Assembly: GCA_001695595.3 (NCBI GenBank)
Contig: MBPM02000106.1
Coordinates: 143,837-207,836, forward strand
DNA: 64,000 bases
Source of the DNA: Plasmopara viticola
Lineage: Eukaryota > Oomycota > Peronosporomycetes > Peronosporales > Peronosporaceae
Direction of reading: 5' to 3'
A model generated the notes under the pieces. The model did not search any database and was not told where the DNA came from. It saw only the letters and a program-made list of their open reading frames with translations. A program made the translations under genes and the position numbers. Of this stretch, positions 22,132-35,495 are shown piece by piece; within the stretch, counting starts at the first letter, position 1, and each line of letters starts with the position of its first letter.

Positions 22132-23350
22132 AATGCGTCTGTGCATGTCTACACTGATATAAAAAGGACTTATCGGTGACCATAGAGCGTCTTAGCACTC
22201 CAAAAGAATGATAATACACTTCGTTGCATCTCCATTGCGTCTGTGCATGTCTAGACCGATAAAAAGAACGTATATGTGACCATAAAGCCTCTCAGCGCTC
22301 AAAAGAATGATAATACACTTCGGTTTATCTCTATTGCGTCTGTTCATGACTAAACCGATAGAAAGGACGTATATGTGACCATAGAGCGTATCAGCGATCG
22401 AAAGAATGATAATACACTTCGATGTATCTCTATTGCGTCTGTTCATTACTAGACCGATGAAACGAACGTAAGTGTGGCGAACAGTGTCTCAGCGGTTCAA
22501 AAGAACGATTATACATTTTGTTGTGTCGTTTTTACGTCTATGCTCGTCTATGCTCGTCTAAACGGATCGAGCGTACGTATCTGTGACCGTACATCGTTTA
22601 GAGCTCTAAAAGAATGGTAATCCACTTCGTTGTGGTTCTCTTGCGTGTGGAACGCTTAGATAGATAGAAAGGACGTATCTGTGGCCATACAGCGTCTCAG
22701 CCCTCCCAAAGAATGAATACGCTTCGTTGTAACTCTATTTCATCTGTGCATGTCAAGACCAAATACAACAACAAGTCTGTGACCTCACGGCGTCTCAGCA
22801 CTCCAATAGAATGATAATACACTTCGTTGTGTCTCCATTGCGTCTGTGCATGTCTTGACCGATAAAAAGAAAGTATCTGTGGTTGCACACCATCCAACCG
22901 CTTCAAAGAATAATTGTTCACTTACTGGTGCTCTATTGCGTCTGTGCATGTCGAAACCGATTTGAAAGGCGTATCGGTGGCCCTCCAACGTCTCAGTGCT
23001 TCAAAAGAATGATAATACACTTGGGCGCGGCTCTGTTGCGTCTGTGCATGTCCAGACCTATCGAAAAGACGTGTCTGTGACCGTACATCGTTTCAGCGCT
23101 TCAAAGAAGGATTGAACACTTCGATGCGACTCTATCAGGTCTGTGCATGCCTTGAAAAATGAACAGACGTATCTGTGGGTTATAGCGTCTCAGCCCTTCA
23201 AAACATGAATATGCACTTCGTTGTAACTCTAGTGCATCTGTGCATGTCAAGACCGATCGAAAGGACGTATCTGGTACCGTTTAGCGTCTCAGCGCTGTAA
23301 AGGAACGATTATACAGTTTGTTGTGCCTACATTTCGTCTGTTGTGGCCTC
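22132..23350 (+). repeat. HOR unit 15, complete, 1,219 bp
   Basis: Near-consensus, with one base missing from D (gtgtggcgaac) and one from K (tgggttatagcg). These are the first of a run of single-base losses that continues through unit 17. Confidence 0.93.
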
Positions 23351-24563
23351 AATGCGTCTGTGCATGTCTACACTGATATAAAAAGGACTTATCGGTGACC
23401 ATAGAGCGTCTTAGCACTCCAAAAGAATGATAATACACTTCGTTGTATCTCCATTGCGTCTGTGCATGTCTAGACCGATAAAAAGAACGTATATGTGACC
23501 ATAAAGCCTCTCAGCGCTCAAAAGAATGATAATACACTTCGGTTTATCTCTATTGCGTCTGTTCATGACTAAACCGATAGAAAGGACGTATATGTGACCA
23601 TAGAGCGTATCAGCGATCGAAAGAATGATAATACACTTCGATGTATCTCTATTGCGTCTGTTCATTACTAGACCGATGAAACGAACGTAAGTGTGGCCGA
23701 ACAGTGTCTCAGCGGTTTAAAAGAGCGATTATACATTTTGTTGTGTCGTTTTACGTCTATGCTCGTCTATGCTCGTCTAAACGGATCGAGCGTACGTATC
23801 TGTGACCGTACATCGTTTATAGCTCTAAAAGAATGGTAATCCACTTCGTTGTGGTTCTCTGCGTGTGGAACGCTTAGATAGATAGAAAGGACGTATCTGT
23901 GGCCATACAGCGTCTCAGCCCTCCCAAAGAATGAATACGCTTCGTTGTAACTCTATTTCATCTGTGCATGTCAAGACCAAAACAACAACAAGTCTGTGAC
24001 CTCACGGCGTCTCAGCACTCCAATAGAATGATAATACACTTCGTTGTGTCTCCGTTGCGTCTGTGCATGTCTTCACCGATAAAAAGAAAGTATCTGTGGT
24101 TGCACACCATCCAACCGCTTCAAAGAATAAATGTTCACTTACTGGTGCTCTATTGCGTCTGTGCATGTCGAAACCGATTTGAAAGGCGTATCGATGGCCC
24201 TCCAACGTCTAGTGCTTCAAAGAATGATAATACACTTGGGCGCGGATCTGTTGCGTCTGTGCATGTCCAGACCATCGAAAAGACGTGTCTGTGACCGTAC
24301 ATCGTTTCAGCGCTTCAAAGAAGGATTGAACACTTCGATGCGACTCTATTAGGTCTGTGCATGCCTTGAAAAATGAACAGACGTATCTGTGGTCTATAGC
24401 GTCTCAGCCCTTCAAAACATGAATATGCACTTCGTTGAACTCTAGTGCATCTGTGCATGTCAAGACCGATCGAAAGGACGTATCTGGTACCGTTTAGCGT
24501 CTCAGCGCTGTAAAGGAACGATTATACAGTTTTTTGTGCCTACATTTCGTCTGTTGTGGCCTC
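23351..24563 (+). repeat. HOR unit 16, complete, 1,213 bp, many one-base gaps
   Basis: About eight single bases are missing compared with unit 13, mostly in runs of the same base: tcgttttacg, ctctgcgtg, gaccaaaacaac, gtctagtgc, tcaaagaatg, gaccatcg, gtggtctatag and gttgaactc. The unit belongs to the tttatagctc subfamily. Confidence 0.9.
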
Positions 24564-25779
24564 AATGCGTCTGTGCATGTCTACACTGATATAAAAAGGA
24601 CTTATCGGTGACCATAGAGCGTCTTAGCACTCCAAAAGAATGATAATACACTTCGTTGTATCTCCATTGCGTCTGTGCATGTCTAGACCGATAAAAAGAA
24701 CGTATATGTGACCATAAAGCCTCTCAGCGCTCAAAAGAATGATAATACACTTCGGTTTATCTCTATTGCGTCTGTTCATGACTAAACCGATAGAAAGGAC
24801 GTATATGTGACCATAGAGCGTATCAGCGATCGAAAGAATGATAATACACTTCGATGTATCTCTATTGTGTCTGTTCATTACTAGACCGATGAAACGAACG
24901 TAAGTGTGGCCGAACAGTGTCTCAGCGTTTAAAAGAACGATTATACATTTTGTTGTGTCGTTTTTACGTCTATGCTCGTCTATGCTCGTCTAAACGGATC
25001 GAGCGTACGTATCTGTGACCGTACATCGTTTAGAGCTCTAAAAGAATGGTAATCACTTCGTTGTGGTTCTCTTGCGTGTGGAACGCTTAGATAGATAGAA
25101 AGGACGTATCTGTGGCCATACAGCGTCTCAGCCCTCCCAAAGAATGAATACGCTTCGTTGTAACTCTATTTCATCTGTGCATGTCAAGACCAAAAACAAC
25201 AACAAGTCTGTGACCTCACGGCGTCTCAGCACTCCAATAGAATGATAATACACTTCGTTGTGTCTCATTGCGTCTGTGCATGTCTTGACCGATAAAAAGA
25301 AAGTATCTGTGGTTGCACACCATCCAACCGCTTCAAAGAATATTGTTCACTTACTGGTGCTCTATTGCGTCTGTGCATGTCGAAACCGATTTGAAAGGCG
25401 TATCGGTGGCCCTCAACGTCTCAGTGCTTCAAAAGAATGATAATACACTTGGGCGCGGACCTGTTGCGTCTGTGCATGTCCAGACCAATCGAAAAGACGT
25501 GTCTGTGACCGTACATCGTTTCAGCGCTTCAAAGAAGGATTGAACACTTCGATTCGACTCTAGTGGTCTGTGCATGCCTTGAAAAATAGAACAGACGTAT
25601 CTGTGGGTTTATAGCGTCTCAGCCCTTCAAAACATGAATATGCACTTCGTTGTAACTCTAGTGCATCTGTGCATGTCAAGACCGATCGAAAGGACGTATC
25701 TGGTACCGTTTAGCGTCTCAGCGCTGTAAAGGAACGATTATACAGTTTGTTGTGCCTACATTTCGTCTGTTGTGGCCTC
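24564..25779 (+). repeat. HOR unit 17, complete, 1,216 bp, many one-base gaps
   Basis: Single-base losses include agcgtttaaaag, aatcacttcg, gtctcattg, gaatattg, ccctcaacg and tagtggtctg. J carries gcggacctgttg and the end cgattcgactctag, shared with units 10 and 19. Confidence 0.9.
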
Positions 25780-27000
25780 AATGCATCTGTGCATGTCTAC
25801 ACTGATATAAAAAGGACTTATCGGTGACCATAGAGCGTCTTAGCACTCCAAAAGAATGATATACACTTCGTTGCATATCTCCATTGCGTCTGTGCATGTC
25901 TAGACCGATAAAAAGAACGTATATGTGACCATAAAGCCTCTCAGCGCTCAAAAGAATGATAATACACTTCGGTTTATCTCTATTGCGTCTGTTCATGACT
26001 AAACCGATAGAAAGGACGTATATGTGACCATAGAGCGTATCAGCGATCGAAAGAATGATAATACACTTCGATGTATCTCTATTGCGTCTGTTCATTACTA
26101 GACCGATGAAACGAACGTAAGTGTGGCCGAACAGTGTCTCAGCGGTTTAAAAGAGCGATTATACATTTTGTTGTGTCGTGTTTACGTCTATGCTCGTCTA
26201 TGCTCGTCTAAACGGATCGAGCGTACGTATCTGTGACCGTACATCGTTTATAGCTCTAAAAGAATGGTAATCCACTTTGTTGTGGTTCTCTTGCGTGTGG
26301 AACGCTTAGATAGATAGAAAGGACGTATCTGTGGCCATACAGCGTCTCAGCCCTCCCAAAGAATGAATACGCTTCGTTGAACTCTATTTCATCTGTGCAT
26401 GTCAAGACCAAATACAACAACAAGTCTGTGACCTCACGGCGTCTCAGCACTCCAATAGAATGATAATACACTTCGTTGTGTCTCCGTTGCGTCTGTGCAT
26501 GTCTTCACCGATAAAAAGAAAGTATCTGTGGTTGCACACCATCCAACCGCTTCAAAGAATAAATGTTTACTTACTGGTGCTCTATTGCGTCTGTGCATGT
26601 CGAAACCGATTTGAAAGGCGTATCGATGGCCCTCCAACGTCTATGTGCTTCAAAGGAATGATAATACACTTGGGCGCGGATCTGTTGCGTCTGTGCATGT
26701 CCAGACCTATCGAAAAGACGTGTCTGTGACCGTACATCGTTTCAGCGCTTCAAAGAAGGATTGAACTCTTCGATGCGACTCTAGTAGGTCTGTGCATGCC
26801 TTGAAAAATGAACAGACGTATCTGTGGGTCTATAGCGTCTCAGCCCTTCAAAACATGAATATGCACTTCGTTGAAACTCTAGTGCATCTGTGCATGTCAA
26901 GACCGATCGAAAGGACGTATCTGGTACCGTTTAGCGTCTCAGCGCTGTAAAGGAACGATTATACAGTTTTTTGTGCCCACATTTCGTCTGTTGTGGCCTC
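25780..27000 (+). repeat. HOR unit 18, complete, 1,221 bp
   Basis: Member of the tttatagctc and gtcttcaccg subfamily. A has lost and gained bases (gatatacac, gttgcatatctcc). J to K reads gaactcttcg and ctagtaggtc. Confidence 0.92.
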
Positions 27001-28213
27001 AATGCGTCTGTGCATGTCTACACTGATATAAAAAGGACTTATCGGTGACCATAGAGCGTCTTAGCACTCCAAAAGAATGATAATACACTTCGTTGCATCT
27101 CCATTGCGTGTGTACATGTCTAGCCCGATAAAAAGAACGTATATGTGACCATAAAGCCTCTCAGCGCTCAAAAGAATGATAATACACTTCGGTTTATCTC
27201 TATTGCGTCTGTTCATGACTAAACCGATAGAAAGGACGTATATGTGACCATAGAGCTTATCAGCGATCGAAAGAATGATAATACACTTCGATGTATCTCT
27301 ATTGCGTCTGTTCATTACTAGACCGATGAATCGAACGTAAGTGTGGCCGAACAGTGTCTCAGCGGTTTAAAAGAACGATTATACACTTTGTCGTGTCGTT
27401 TTTACGTCTATGCTCGTCTATGCTCGTCTAAACGGATCGAGCGTACGTATCTGTGACCGTACATCGTTTATAGCTCTAAAAGAATGGTAATCCACTTCGT
27501 TGTGGTTGTCTTGCGTGTGGAACGCTTTAAAGGACGTATCTGTGGCCATACAGCGTCTCAGCCCTTCCAAAGAATGAATACGCTTCGTTGTAAATCTATT
27601 TTATCTGTGCATGTCAAGACCAAATACAACAACAAGTCTGTGACCTCACGGCGTCTCAGCACTCCAATAGAATGATAATACACTTCGTTGTGTCTCCATT
27701 GCGTCTGTGCATGTCTTGACCGATAAAAAGAAAGTATCTGTGGTTGCACACCATCCAACCGCTTCAAAGAATAATTGTTCACTTACTGGTGCTCTATTGC
27801 GTCTGTGCATGTCGAAACCGATTTGAAAGGCGTATCGGTGGCCCTTCAACGTCTCAGTGCTTCAAAAGAATGATAATACACTTGGGCGCGGACCTGTTGC
27901 GTCTGTGCATGTCCAGACCAATCGAAAAGACGTGTCTGTGACCGTACATCGTTTCAGCGCTTCAAAGAAGGATTGAACACTTCGATTCGACTCTAGTGGG
28001 TCTGTGCATGCCTTGAAAAATAGAACAGACGTATCTGTGGGTTTATAGCGTCTCAGCCCTTCAAAACATGAATATGCACTTCGTTGTAACTCTAGTGCAT
28101 CTGTGCATGTCAAGACCGATCGAAAGGACGTATCTGGTACCGTTTAGCGTCTCAGCGCTGTAAAGGAACGATTATACAGTTTGTTGTGCCTACATTTCGT
28201 CTGTTGTGGCCTC
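27001..28213 (+). repeat. HOR unit 19, complete with short F, 1,213 bp
   Basis: F lacks the GATA run (gctttaaaggacg). Other variants are gtgtgtacatg and ctagcccgat in B, gagcttatcag in C, gatgaatcgaac in D and aaatctattttatc at F-G; several recur in unit 22. J belongs to the gcggacctg group. Confidence 0.92.
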
Positions 28214-29434
28214 AATGCATCTGTGCATGTCTACACTGATATAAAAAGGACTTATCGGTGACCATAGAGCGTCTTAGCACTCCAAAAGAATGATATTACA
28301 CTTCGTTGCATCTCCATTGCGTCTGTGCATGTCTAGACCGATAAAAAGAACGTATATGTGACCATAAAGCCTCTCAGCGCTCAAAAGAATGATAATACAC
28401 TTCGGTTTATCTCTATTGCGTCTGTTCATGACTAAACCGATAGAAAGGACGTATATGTGACCATAGAGCGTATCAGCGATCGAAAGAATGATAATACACT
28501 TCGATGTATCTCTATTGCGTCTGTTCATTACTAGACCGATGAAACGAACGTAAGTGTGGCCGAACAGTGTCTCAGCGGTTTAAAAGAGCGATTATACATT
28601 TTGTTGTGTCGTGTTTACGTCTATGCTCGTCTATGCTCGTCTAAACGGATCGAGCGTACGTATCTGTGACCGTACATCGTTTATAGCTCTAAAAGAATGG
28701 TAATCCACTTTGTTGTGGTTCTCTTGCGTGTGGAACGCTTAGATAGATAGAAAGGACGTATCTGTGGCCATACAGCGTCTCAGCCTCCCAAAGAATGAAT
28801 ACGCTTTGTTGAGACTCTATTTCATCTGTGCATGTCAAGACCAAATACAACAACAAGTCTGTGACCTCACGGCGTCTCAGCACTCCAATAGAATGATAAT
28901 ACACTTCGTTGTGTCTCCGTTGCGTCTGTGCATGTCTTCACCGATAAAAAGAAAGTATCTATGGTTGCACACCATCCAACCGCTTCAAAGAATAAATGTT
29001 TACTTACTGGTGCTCTATTGCGTCTGTGCATGTCGAAACCGATTTGAAAGGCGTATCGATGGCCCTCCAACGTCTATGTGCTTCAAAGGAATGATAATAC
29101 ACTTGGGCGCGGATCTGTTGCGTCTGTGCATGTCCAGACCTATCGAAAAGACGTGTCTGTGACCGTACATCGTTTCAGCGCTTCAAAGAAGGATTGAACA
29201 CTTCGATTCGACTCTAGTGGGTCTGTGCATGCCTTGAAAAATAGAACAGACGTATCTGTGGGTTTATAGCGTCTCAGCCCTTCAAAACATGAATATGCAC
29301 TTCGTTGAAACTCTAGTGCATCTGTGCATGTCAAGACCGATCGAAAGGACGTATCTGGTACCGTTTAGCGTCTCAGCGCTGTAAAGGAACGATTATACAG
29401 TTTGTTGTGCCTACATTTCGTCTGTTGTGGCCTC
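28214..29434 (+). repeat. HOR unit 20, complete, 1,221 bp
   Basis: Its first part matches units 13 and 18 (tttatagctc, gtcttcaccg, ctatgtgcttcaaagg). J-K matches units 10, 17 and 19 (cgattcgactctagtggg), so it is a mosaic of the two alternating subfamilies. F ends gctttgttgagactc, shared with unit 21. Confidence 0.92.
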
Positions 29435-30631
29435 AATGCATCTGTGCATGTCTACACTGATATAAAAAGGACTTATCGGTGACCATAGAGCGTCTTAGCA
29501 CTCCAAAAGAATGATATACACTTCGTTGCATCTCCATTGCGTCTGTGCATGTCTAGACCGATAAAAAGAACGTATATGTGACCATAAAGCCTCTCAGCGC
29601 TCAAAAGAATGATAATACACTTCGGTTTATCTCTATTGCGTCTGTTCATGACTAAACCGATAGAAAGGACGTATATGTGACCATAGAGCGTATCAGCGAT
29701 CGAAAGAATGATAATACACTTCGATGTATCTCTATTGCGTCTGTTCATTACTAGACCGATGAAACGAACGTAAGTGTGGCCGAACAGTGTCTCAGCGGTT
29801 TAAAAGAGCGATTATACATTTTGTTGTGTCGTTTTTACGTCTATGCTCGTCTATGCTCGTCTAAACGGATCGAGCGTACGTATCTGTGACCGTACATCGT
29901 TTATAGCTCTAAAAGAATGGTAATCCACTTTGTTGTGGTTCTCTTGCGTGTGGAACGCTTAGATAGATAGAAAGGACGTATCTGTGGCCATACAGCGTCT
30001 CAGCCCTCCCAAAGAATGAATACGCTTTGTTGAGACTCTATTTCATCTGTGCATGTCAAGACCAAATACAACAACAAGTCTGTGACCTCACGGCGTCTCA
30101 GCACTCCAATAGAATGATAATACACTTCGTTGTGTCTCCGTTGCGTCTGTGCATGTCTTCACCGACCGATAAAAAATAACATGCTTCAAAGAATAATTGT
30201 TACTTACTGGTGCTCTATTGCGTCTGTGCATGTCGAAACCGATTTGAAAGGCGTATCGATGGCCCTCCAACGTCTATGTGCTTCAAAGGAATGATAATAC
30301 ACTTGGGCGCGGATCTGTTGCGTCTGTGCATGTCCAGACCTATCGAAAAGACGTGTCTGTGACCGTACATCGTTTCAGCGCTTCAAAGAAGGATTGAACA
30401 CTTCGATGCGACTCTAGTAGGTCTGTGCATGCCTTGAAAAATGAACAGACGTATCTGTGGGTTATAGCGTCTCAGCCCTTCAAAACATGAATATGCACTT
30501 CGTTGAAACTCTAGTGCATCTGTGCATGTCAAGACCGATCGAAAGGACGTATCTGGTACCGTTTAGCGTCTCAGCGCTGTAAAGGAACGATTATACAGTT
30601 TTTGTGCCTACATTTCGTCTGTTGTGGCCTC
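29435..30631 (+). repeat. HOR unit 21, complete with a rearranged H, 1,197 bp
   Basis: Monomer H is scrambled at 30158-30190. It reads accgaccgataaaaaataac and then jumps to atgcttcaaag, losing the ctgtggttgcacacc tract. Otherwise it is like unit 20, with one-base losses in A (gatatacac), K (gggttatag) and L (acagtttttgtgcc). Confidence 0.92.
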
Positions 30632-31847
30632 AATGCGTCTGTGCATGTCTACACTGATATAAAAAGGACTTATCAGTGACCATAGAGCGTCTTAGCACTC
30701 CAAAAGAATGATAATACACTTCGTTGCATCTCCATTGCGTCTTGTGCATGTCTAGCCGATAAAAAGAACGTATATGTGACCATAAAGCCTCTCAGCGCTC
30801 AAAAGAATGATAATACACTTCGGTTTATCTCTATTGCGTCTGTTCATGACTAAACCGATAGAAAGGACGTATATGTGACCATAGAGCTTATCAGCGATCG
30901 AAAGAATGATAATACACTTCGATGTATCTCTATTGTGTCTGTTCATTTCTAGACCGATGAATCGAACGTAAGTGTGGCCGAACAGTGTCTCAGCGGTTTA
31001 AAAGAACGATTATACACTTTGTCGTGTCGTTTTTACGTCTATGCTCGTCTATGCTCGTCTAAACGGATCGAGCGTACGAATCTGTGACCGTACATCGTTT
31101 AGAGCTCTAAAAGAATGGTAATCCACTTCGTTGTGGTTGTCTTGCGTGTGGAACGCTTAGATAGAAGGACGTATCTGTGGCCATACAGCGTCTCAGCCCT
31201 TCCAAAGAATGAATACGCTTCGTTGTAAATCTATTTTATCTGTGCATGTCAAGACCAAAAACAACAACAAGTCTGTGACCTCACGGCGTCTCAGCACTCC
31301 AATAGAATGATAATACACTTCGTTGTGTCTCCATTGCGTCTGTGCATGTCTTGACTGATAAAAAGAAAGTATCTGTGGTTGCACACCTTCTAACCGCTTC
31401 AAAGAATAATTGTTCACTTACTGGTGCTCTATTGCGTCTGTGCATGTCGAAACCGATTTGAAAGGCGTATCGATGGCCCTCCAACGTCTATGTGCTTCAA
31501 AGAATGATAATACACTTGGGCGCGGATCTGTTGCGTCTGTGCATGTCCAGACCAATCGAAAAGACGTGTCTGTGACCGTACATCGTTTCAGCGCTTCAAA
31601 GAAGGATTGAGCACTTCGATGCGACTCTATCAGGTCTGTGCATGCCTTGAAAAATAGAACAGACGTATCTGTGGGTTTATGGCGTCTCAACCCTTCAAAA
31701 CATGAATATGCACTTCGTTGTAACTCTAGTGCATCTGTGCATGTCAAGACCGATCGAAAGGACGTATCTGGTACCGTTTAGCGTCTCAGCGCTGTAAAGG
31801 AACGATTATACAGTTTGTTGTGCCTACATTTCGTCTGTTGTGGCCTC
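30632..31847 (+). repeat. HOR unit 22, complete, 1,216 bp
   Basis: Variants are gcgtcttgtgcatg and gtctagccgat in B, gagcttatc in C, attgtgtctg, catttctag and gatgaatcg in D, gtacgaatctg in E and cttagatagaagg in F. Several are shared with unit 19. Confidence 0.92.
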
Positions 31848-33068
31848 AATGCATCTGTGCATGTCTACACTGATATAAAAAGGACTTATCGGTGACCATA
31901 GAGCGTCTTAGCACTCCAAAAGAATGATAATACACTTCGTTGCACCTCCATTGCGTCTGTGCATGTCTAGACCGATAAAAAGAACGTATATGTGACCATA
32001 AAGCCTCTCAGCGCTCAAAAGAATGATAATACACTTCGGTTTATCTCTATTGCGTCTGTTCATGACTAAACCGATAGAAAGGACGTATATGTGACCATAG
32101 AGCGTATCAGCGATCGAAAGAATGATAATACACTTCGATGTATCTCTATTGCGTCTGTTCATTACTAGACCGATGAAACGAACGTAAGTGTGGCCGAACA
32201 GTGTCTCAGCGGTTTAAAAGAGCGATTATACATTTTGTTGTGTCGTTTTTACGTCTATGCTCGTCTATGCTCGTCTAAACGGATCGAGCGTACGTATCTG
32301 TGACCGTACATCGTTTAGAGCTCTAAAAGAATGGTAATCCACTTTGTTGTGGTTCTCTTGCGTGTGGAACGCTTAGATAGATAGAATGGACGTATCTGTG
32401 GCCATACAGCGTCTTAGCCCTCCCAAAGAATGAATACGCTTCGTTGTAACTCTATTTCATCTGTGCATGTCAAGACCAAAAACAAGAACAAGTCTGTGAC
32501 CTCACGGCGTCTCAGCACTCCAATAGAATGATAATACACTTCGTTGTGTCTCCATTGCGTCTGTGCATGTCTTGACCGATAAAAAGAAAGTATCTGTGGT
32601 TGCACACCATCCAACCGCTTCAAAGAATAATTGTTCACTTACTGGTGCTCTATTGCGTCTGTGCATGTCGAAACCGATTTGAAAGGCGTATCGGTGGCCC
32701 TCCAACGTCTCAGTGCTTCAAAAGAATGATAATACACTTGGGCGCGGCTCTGTTGCGTCTGTGCATGTCCAGACCTATCGAAAAGACGTGTCTGTGACCG
32801 TACATCGTTTCAGCGCTTCAAAGAAGGATTAAACACTTCGATTCGACTCTATTAGGTCTGTGCATGCCTTGAAAAATAGAACAGACGTATCTGTGGGTTT
32901 ATAGCGTCTCAGCCCTTCAAAACATGAATATGCACTTCGTTTAACTCTAGTGCATCTGTGCATGTCAAGACCGATCGAAAGGACGTATCTGGTACCGTTT
33001 AGCGTCTCAGCGCTGTAAAGGAACGATTATACAGTTTGTTGTGCCTACATTTCGTCTGTTGTGGCCTC
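31848..33068 (+). repeat. HOR unit 23, complete, 1,221 bp
   Basis: Near-consensus, with ttgcacctcc at the end of A (shared with unit 24), gaatggacg in F, acaagaacaag in G and gaaggattaaacac in J. Confidence 0.93.
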
Positions 33069-34277
33069 AATGCATCTGTGCATGTCTACACTGATATAAA
33101 AAGGACTTATCGGTGACCATAGAGCGTCTTAGCACTCCAAAAGAATGATAATACACTTCGTTGCACCTCCATTGCGTCTGTGCATGTCTAGACCGATAAA
33201 AAGAACGTATATGTGACCATAAAGCCTCTCAGCGCTCAAAAGAATGATAATACACTTCGGTTTATCTCTATTGCGTCTGTTCATGACTAAACCGATAGAA
33301 AGGACGTATATGTGACCATAGAGCGTATCAGCGATCGAAAGAATGATAATACACTTCGATGTATCTCTATTGTGTCTGTTCATTACTAGACCGATGGAAC
33401 GAACGTAAGTGTGGCCGAACAGCGTCTCAGAGGTTTAAAAGAACGATTATACACTTTGTTGTGTCATTTTTACGTCTATGCTCGTCTAAAACGGATCGAG
33501 CGTACGTATCTGTGACCGTACATCGTTTGAGCTCTAAAAAAATGGTAATACACTTCGTTGTGGTTCTCTTGCGTGTGGAACGCTTAGATAGATAGAAAGA
33601 CGTATCTGTGGCCATACAGCGTCTCAGCCCTCCCAAAGAATGAATACGCTTCGTTGTAACTCTATTTCATCTGTGCATGTCAAGACCAAAAACAACAACA
33701 AGTCTGTGACCTCACGGCGTCTCAGCACTCCAAAAGAATGATAATACACTTCGTTGTGTCTCCATTGCGTCTGTGCATGTCTTCACCGATAAAAGGAAAG
33801 TATCTGTGGTTGCACACCATCCAACCGCTTCAAAGAATAATTGTTCACTTACTGGTGCTCTATTGCGTCTGTGCATGTCGAAACCGATTTGAAAGGCGTA
33901 TCGGTGGCCCTCCAACGTCTAGTGCTTCAAAGAATGATAATACACTTGGGCGCGGATCTGTTGCGTCTGTGCATGTCCAGACCAATCGAAAAGACGTGTC
34001 TGTGACCGTACATCGTTTCAGCGCTTCAAAGAAGGATTGAACACTTCGATGCGACTCTATTAGGTCTGTGCATGCCTTGAAAAATAGAACAGACGTATCT
34101 GTGGGTTTATAGCGTCTCAGCCCTTCAAAACATGATTATGCACTTCGTTGTAACTCTAGTGCATCTGTGCATGTCAAGACCGATCGAAAGGACGTATCTG
34201 GTACCGTTTAGCGTCTCAGCGCTGTAAAGGAACGATTATACAGTTTGTTGTGCCTACATTTCGTCTGTTGTGGCCTC
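33069..34277 (+). repeat. HOR unit 24, complete with one E microrepeat, 1,209 bp
   Basis: E has one copy of the 10-bp microrepeat and then an extra A (gctcgtctaaaacgg). D carries gatggaacg and cgtctcagagg. H reads cttcaccgataaaagg, shared with unit 42. One-base losses occur in E (gtttgagctc), F (gaaagacg) and I (cgtctagtgc). Confidence 0.92.
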
Positions 34278-35495
34278 AATGCATCTGTGCATGTCTACAC
34301 TGATATAAAAAGGACTTATCGGTGACCATAGAGCGTCTTAGCACTCCAAAAGAATGATAATACACTTCGTTGTATCTCCATTGCGTCTGTGCATGTCTAG
34401 ACCGATAAAAAGAACGTATATGTGACCATAAAGCTTCTCAACGCTCAAAAGAATGATAATACACTTCGGTTTATCTCTATTGCGTCTATTCATGACTAAA
34501 CCGATAGAAAGGACGTATATGTGACCATAGAGCGTATCAGCGATCGAAAGAATGATAATACACTTCGATGTATCTCTATTGCGTCTGTTCATTACTAGAC
34601 CGATGAAATATACGTAAGTGTGGCCGAACAGTGTCTCAGCGGTTTAAAAGAACGATTATACATTTTGTTGTGTCGTTTTTACGTCTATGCTCGTCTATTC
34701 TCGTCTAAACGGATCGAGCGTACGTATCTGTGACCGTACATCGTTTAGAGCTCTAAAAGAATGGTAATCCACTTCGTTGTGGTTCTCTTGCGTGTGGAAC
34801 GCTTAGATAGATAGAAATGACGTATCTGTGGCCATACAGCGTCTCAGCCCTCCCAAAGAATGAATACGCTTCGTTGTAACTCTATTTCATCTGTGCATGT
34901 CAAGACCAAAAACAACAGCAAGTCTGTGCCCTCACGGCGTCTCAGCACTCCAATAGAATGATAGTACACTTCGTTGTGTCTCCATTGCGTCTGTGCATGT
35001 CTTGACCGATAGAAAGAAAGTATCTGTGGTTGCACATCTTCAAACCGCTTCAAAGAATAATTGTTCACTTACTGGTGCTCTATTGCGTCTGTGCATGTCG
35101 AAACCGATTTGAAAGGCGTATCGGTGGCCCTCCAACGTCTCAGTGCTTCAAAAGAATGATAATACACTTGGGCGCGGCTCTGTTTCGTCTGTGCATGTCC
35201 AGACCAATCGAAAAGATGTGTCTGGACCGTACATCCTTTCAGCGCTCCAAGAAGGATTGAACACTTCGATGCGACTCTATCAGGTCTGGCATGCCTTGAA
35301 AAATGAACAGACGTATCTGTGGGCTTATAGCGTCTCAGCCCTTCAAAACATGAATATGCACTTCGTTGTAACTCTAGTGCATCTGTGCATGCCAAGACCA
35401 ATCGAAAGGACGTATCTGGTACCGCTTAGCGTCTCAGCGCTGTAAAGGAACGATTATACAGTTTGTTGTGCCTACATTTCGTCTGTTGTGGCCTC
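34278..35495 (+). repeat. HOR unit 25, near-copy of unit 12, 1,218 bp
   Basis: From B onward this unit repeats the rare variants of unit 12 at a constant offset of 15,805 bp, with small differences in D-E (attttgttgtg against actttgtcgtg) and J. Its A monomer is a different type, so the copied block starts inside the unit. Confidence 0.93.
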
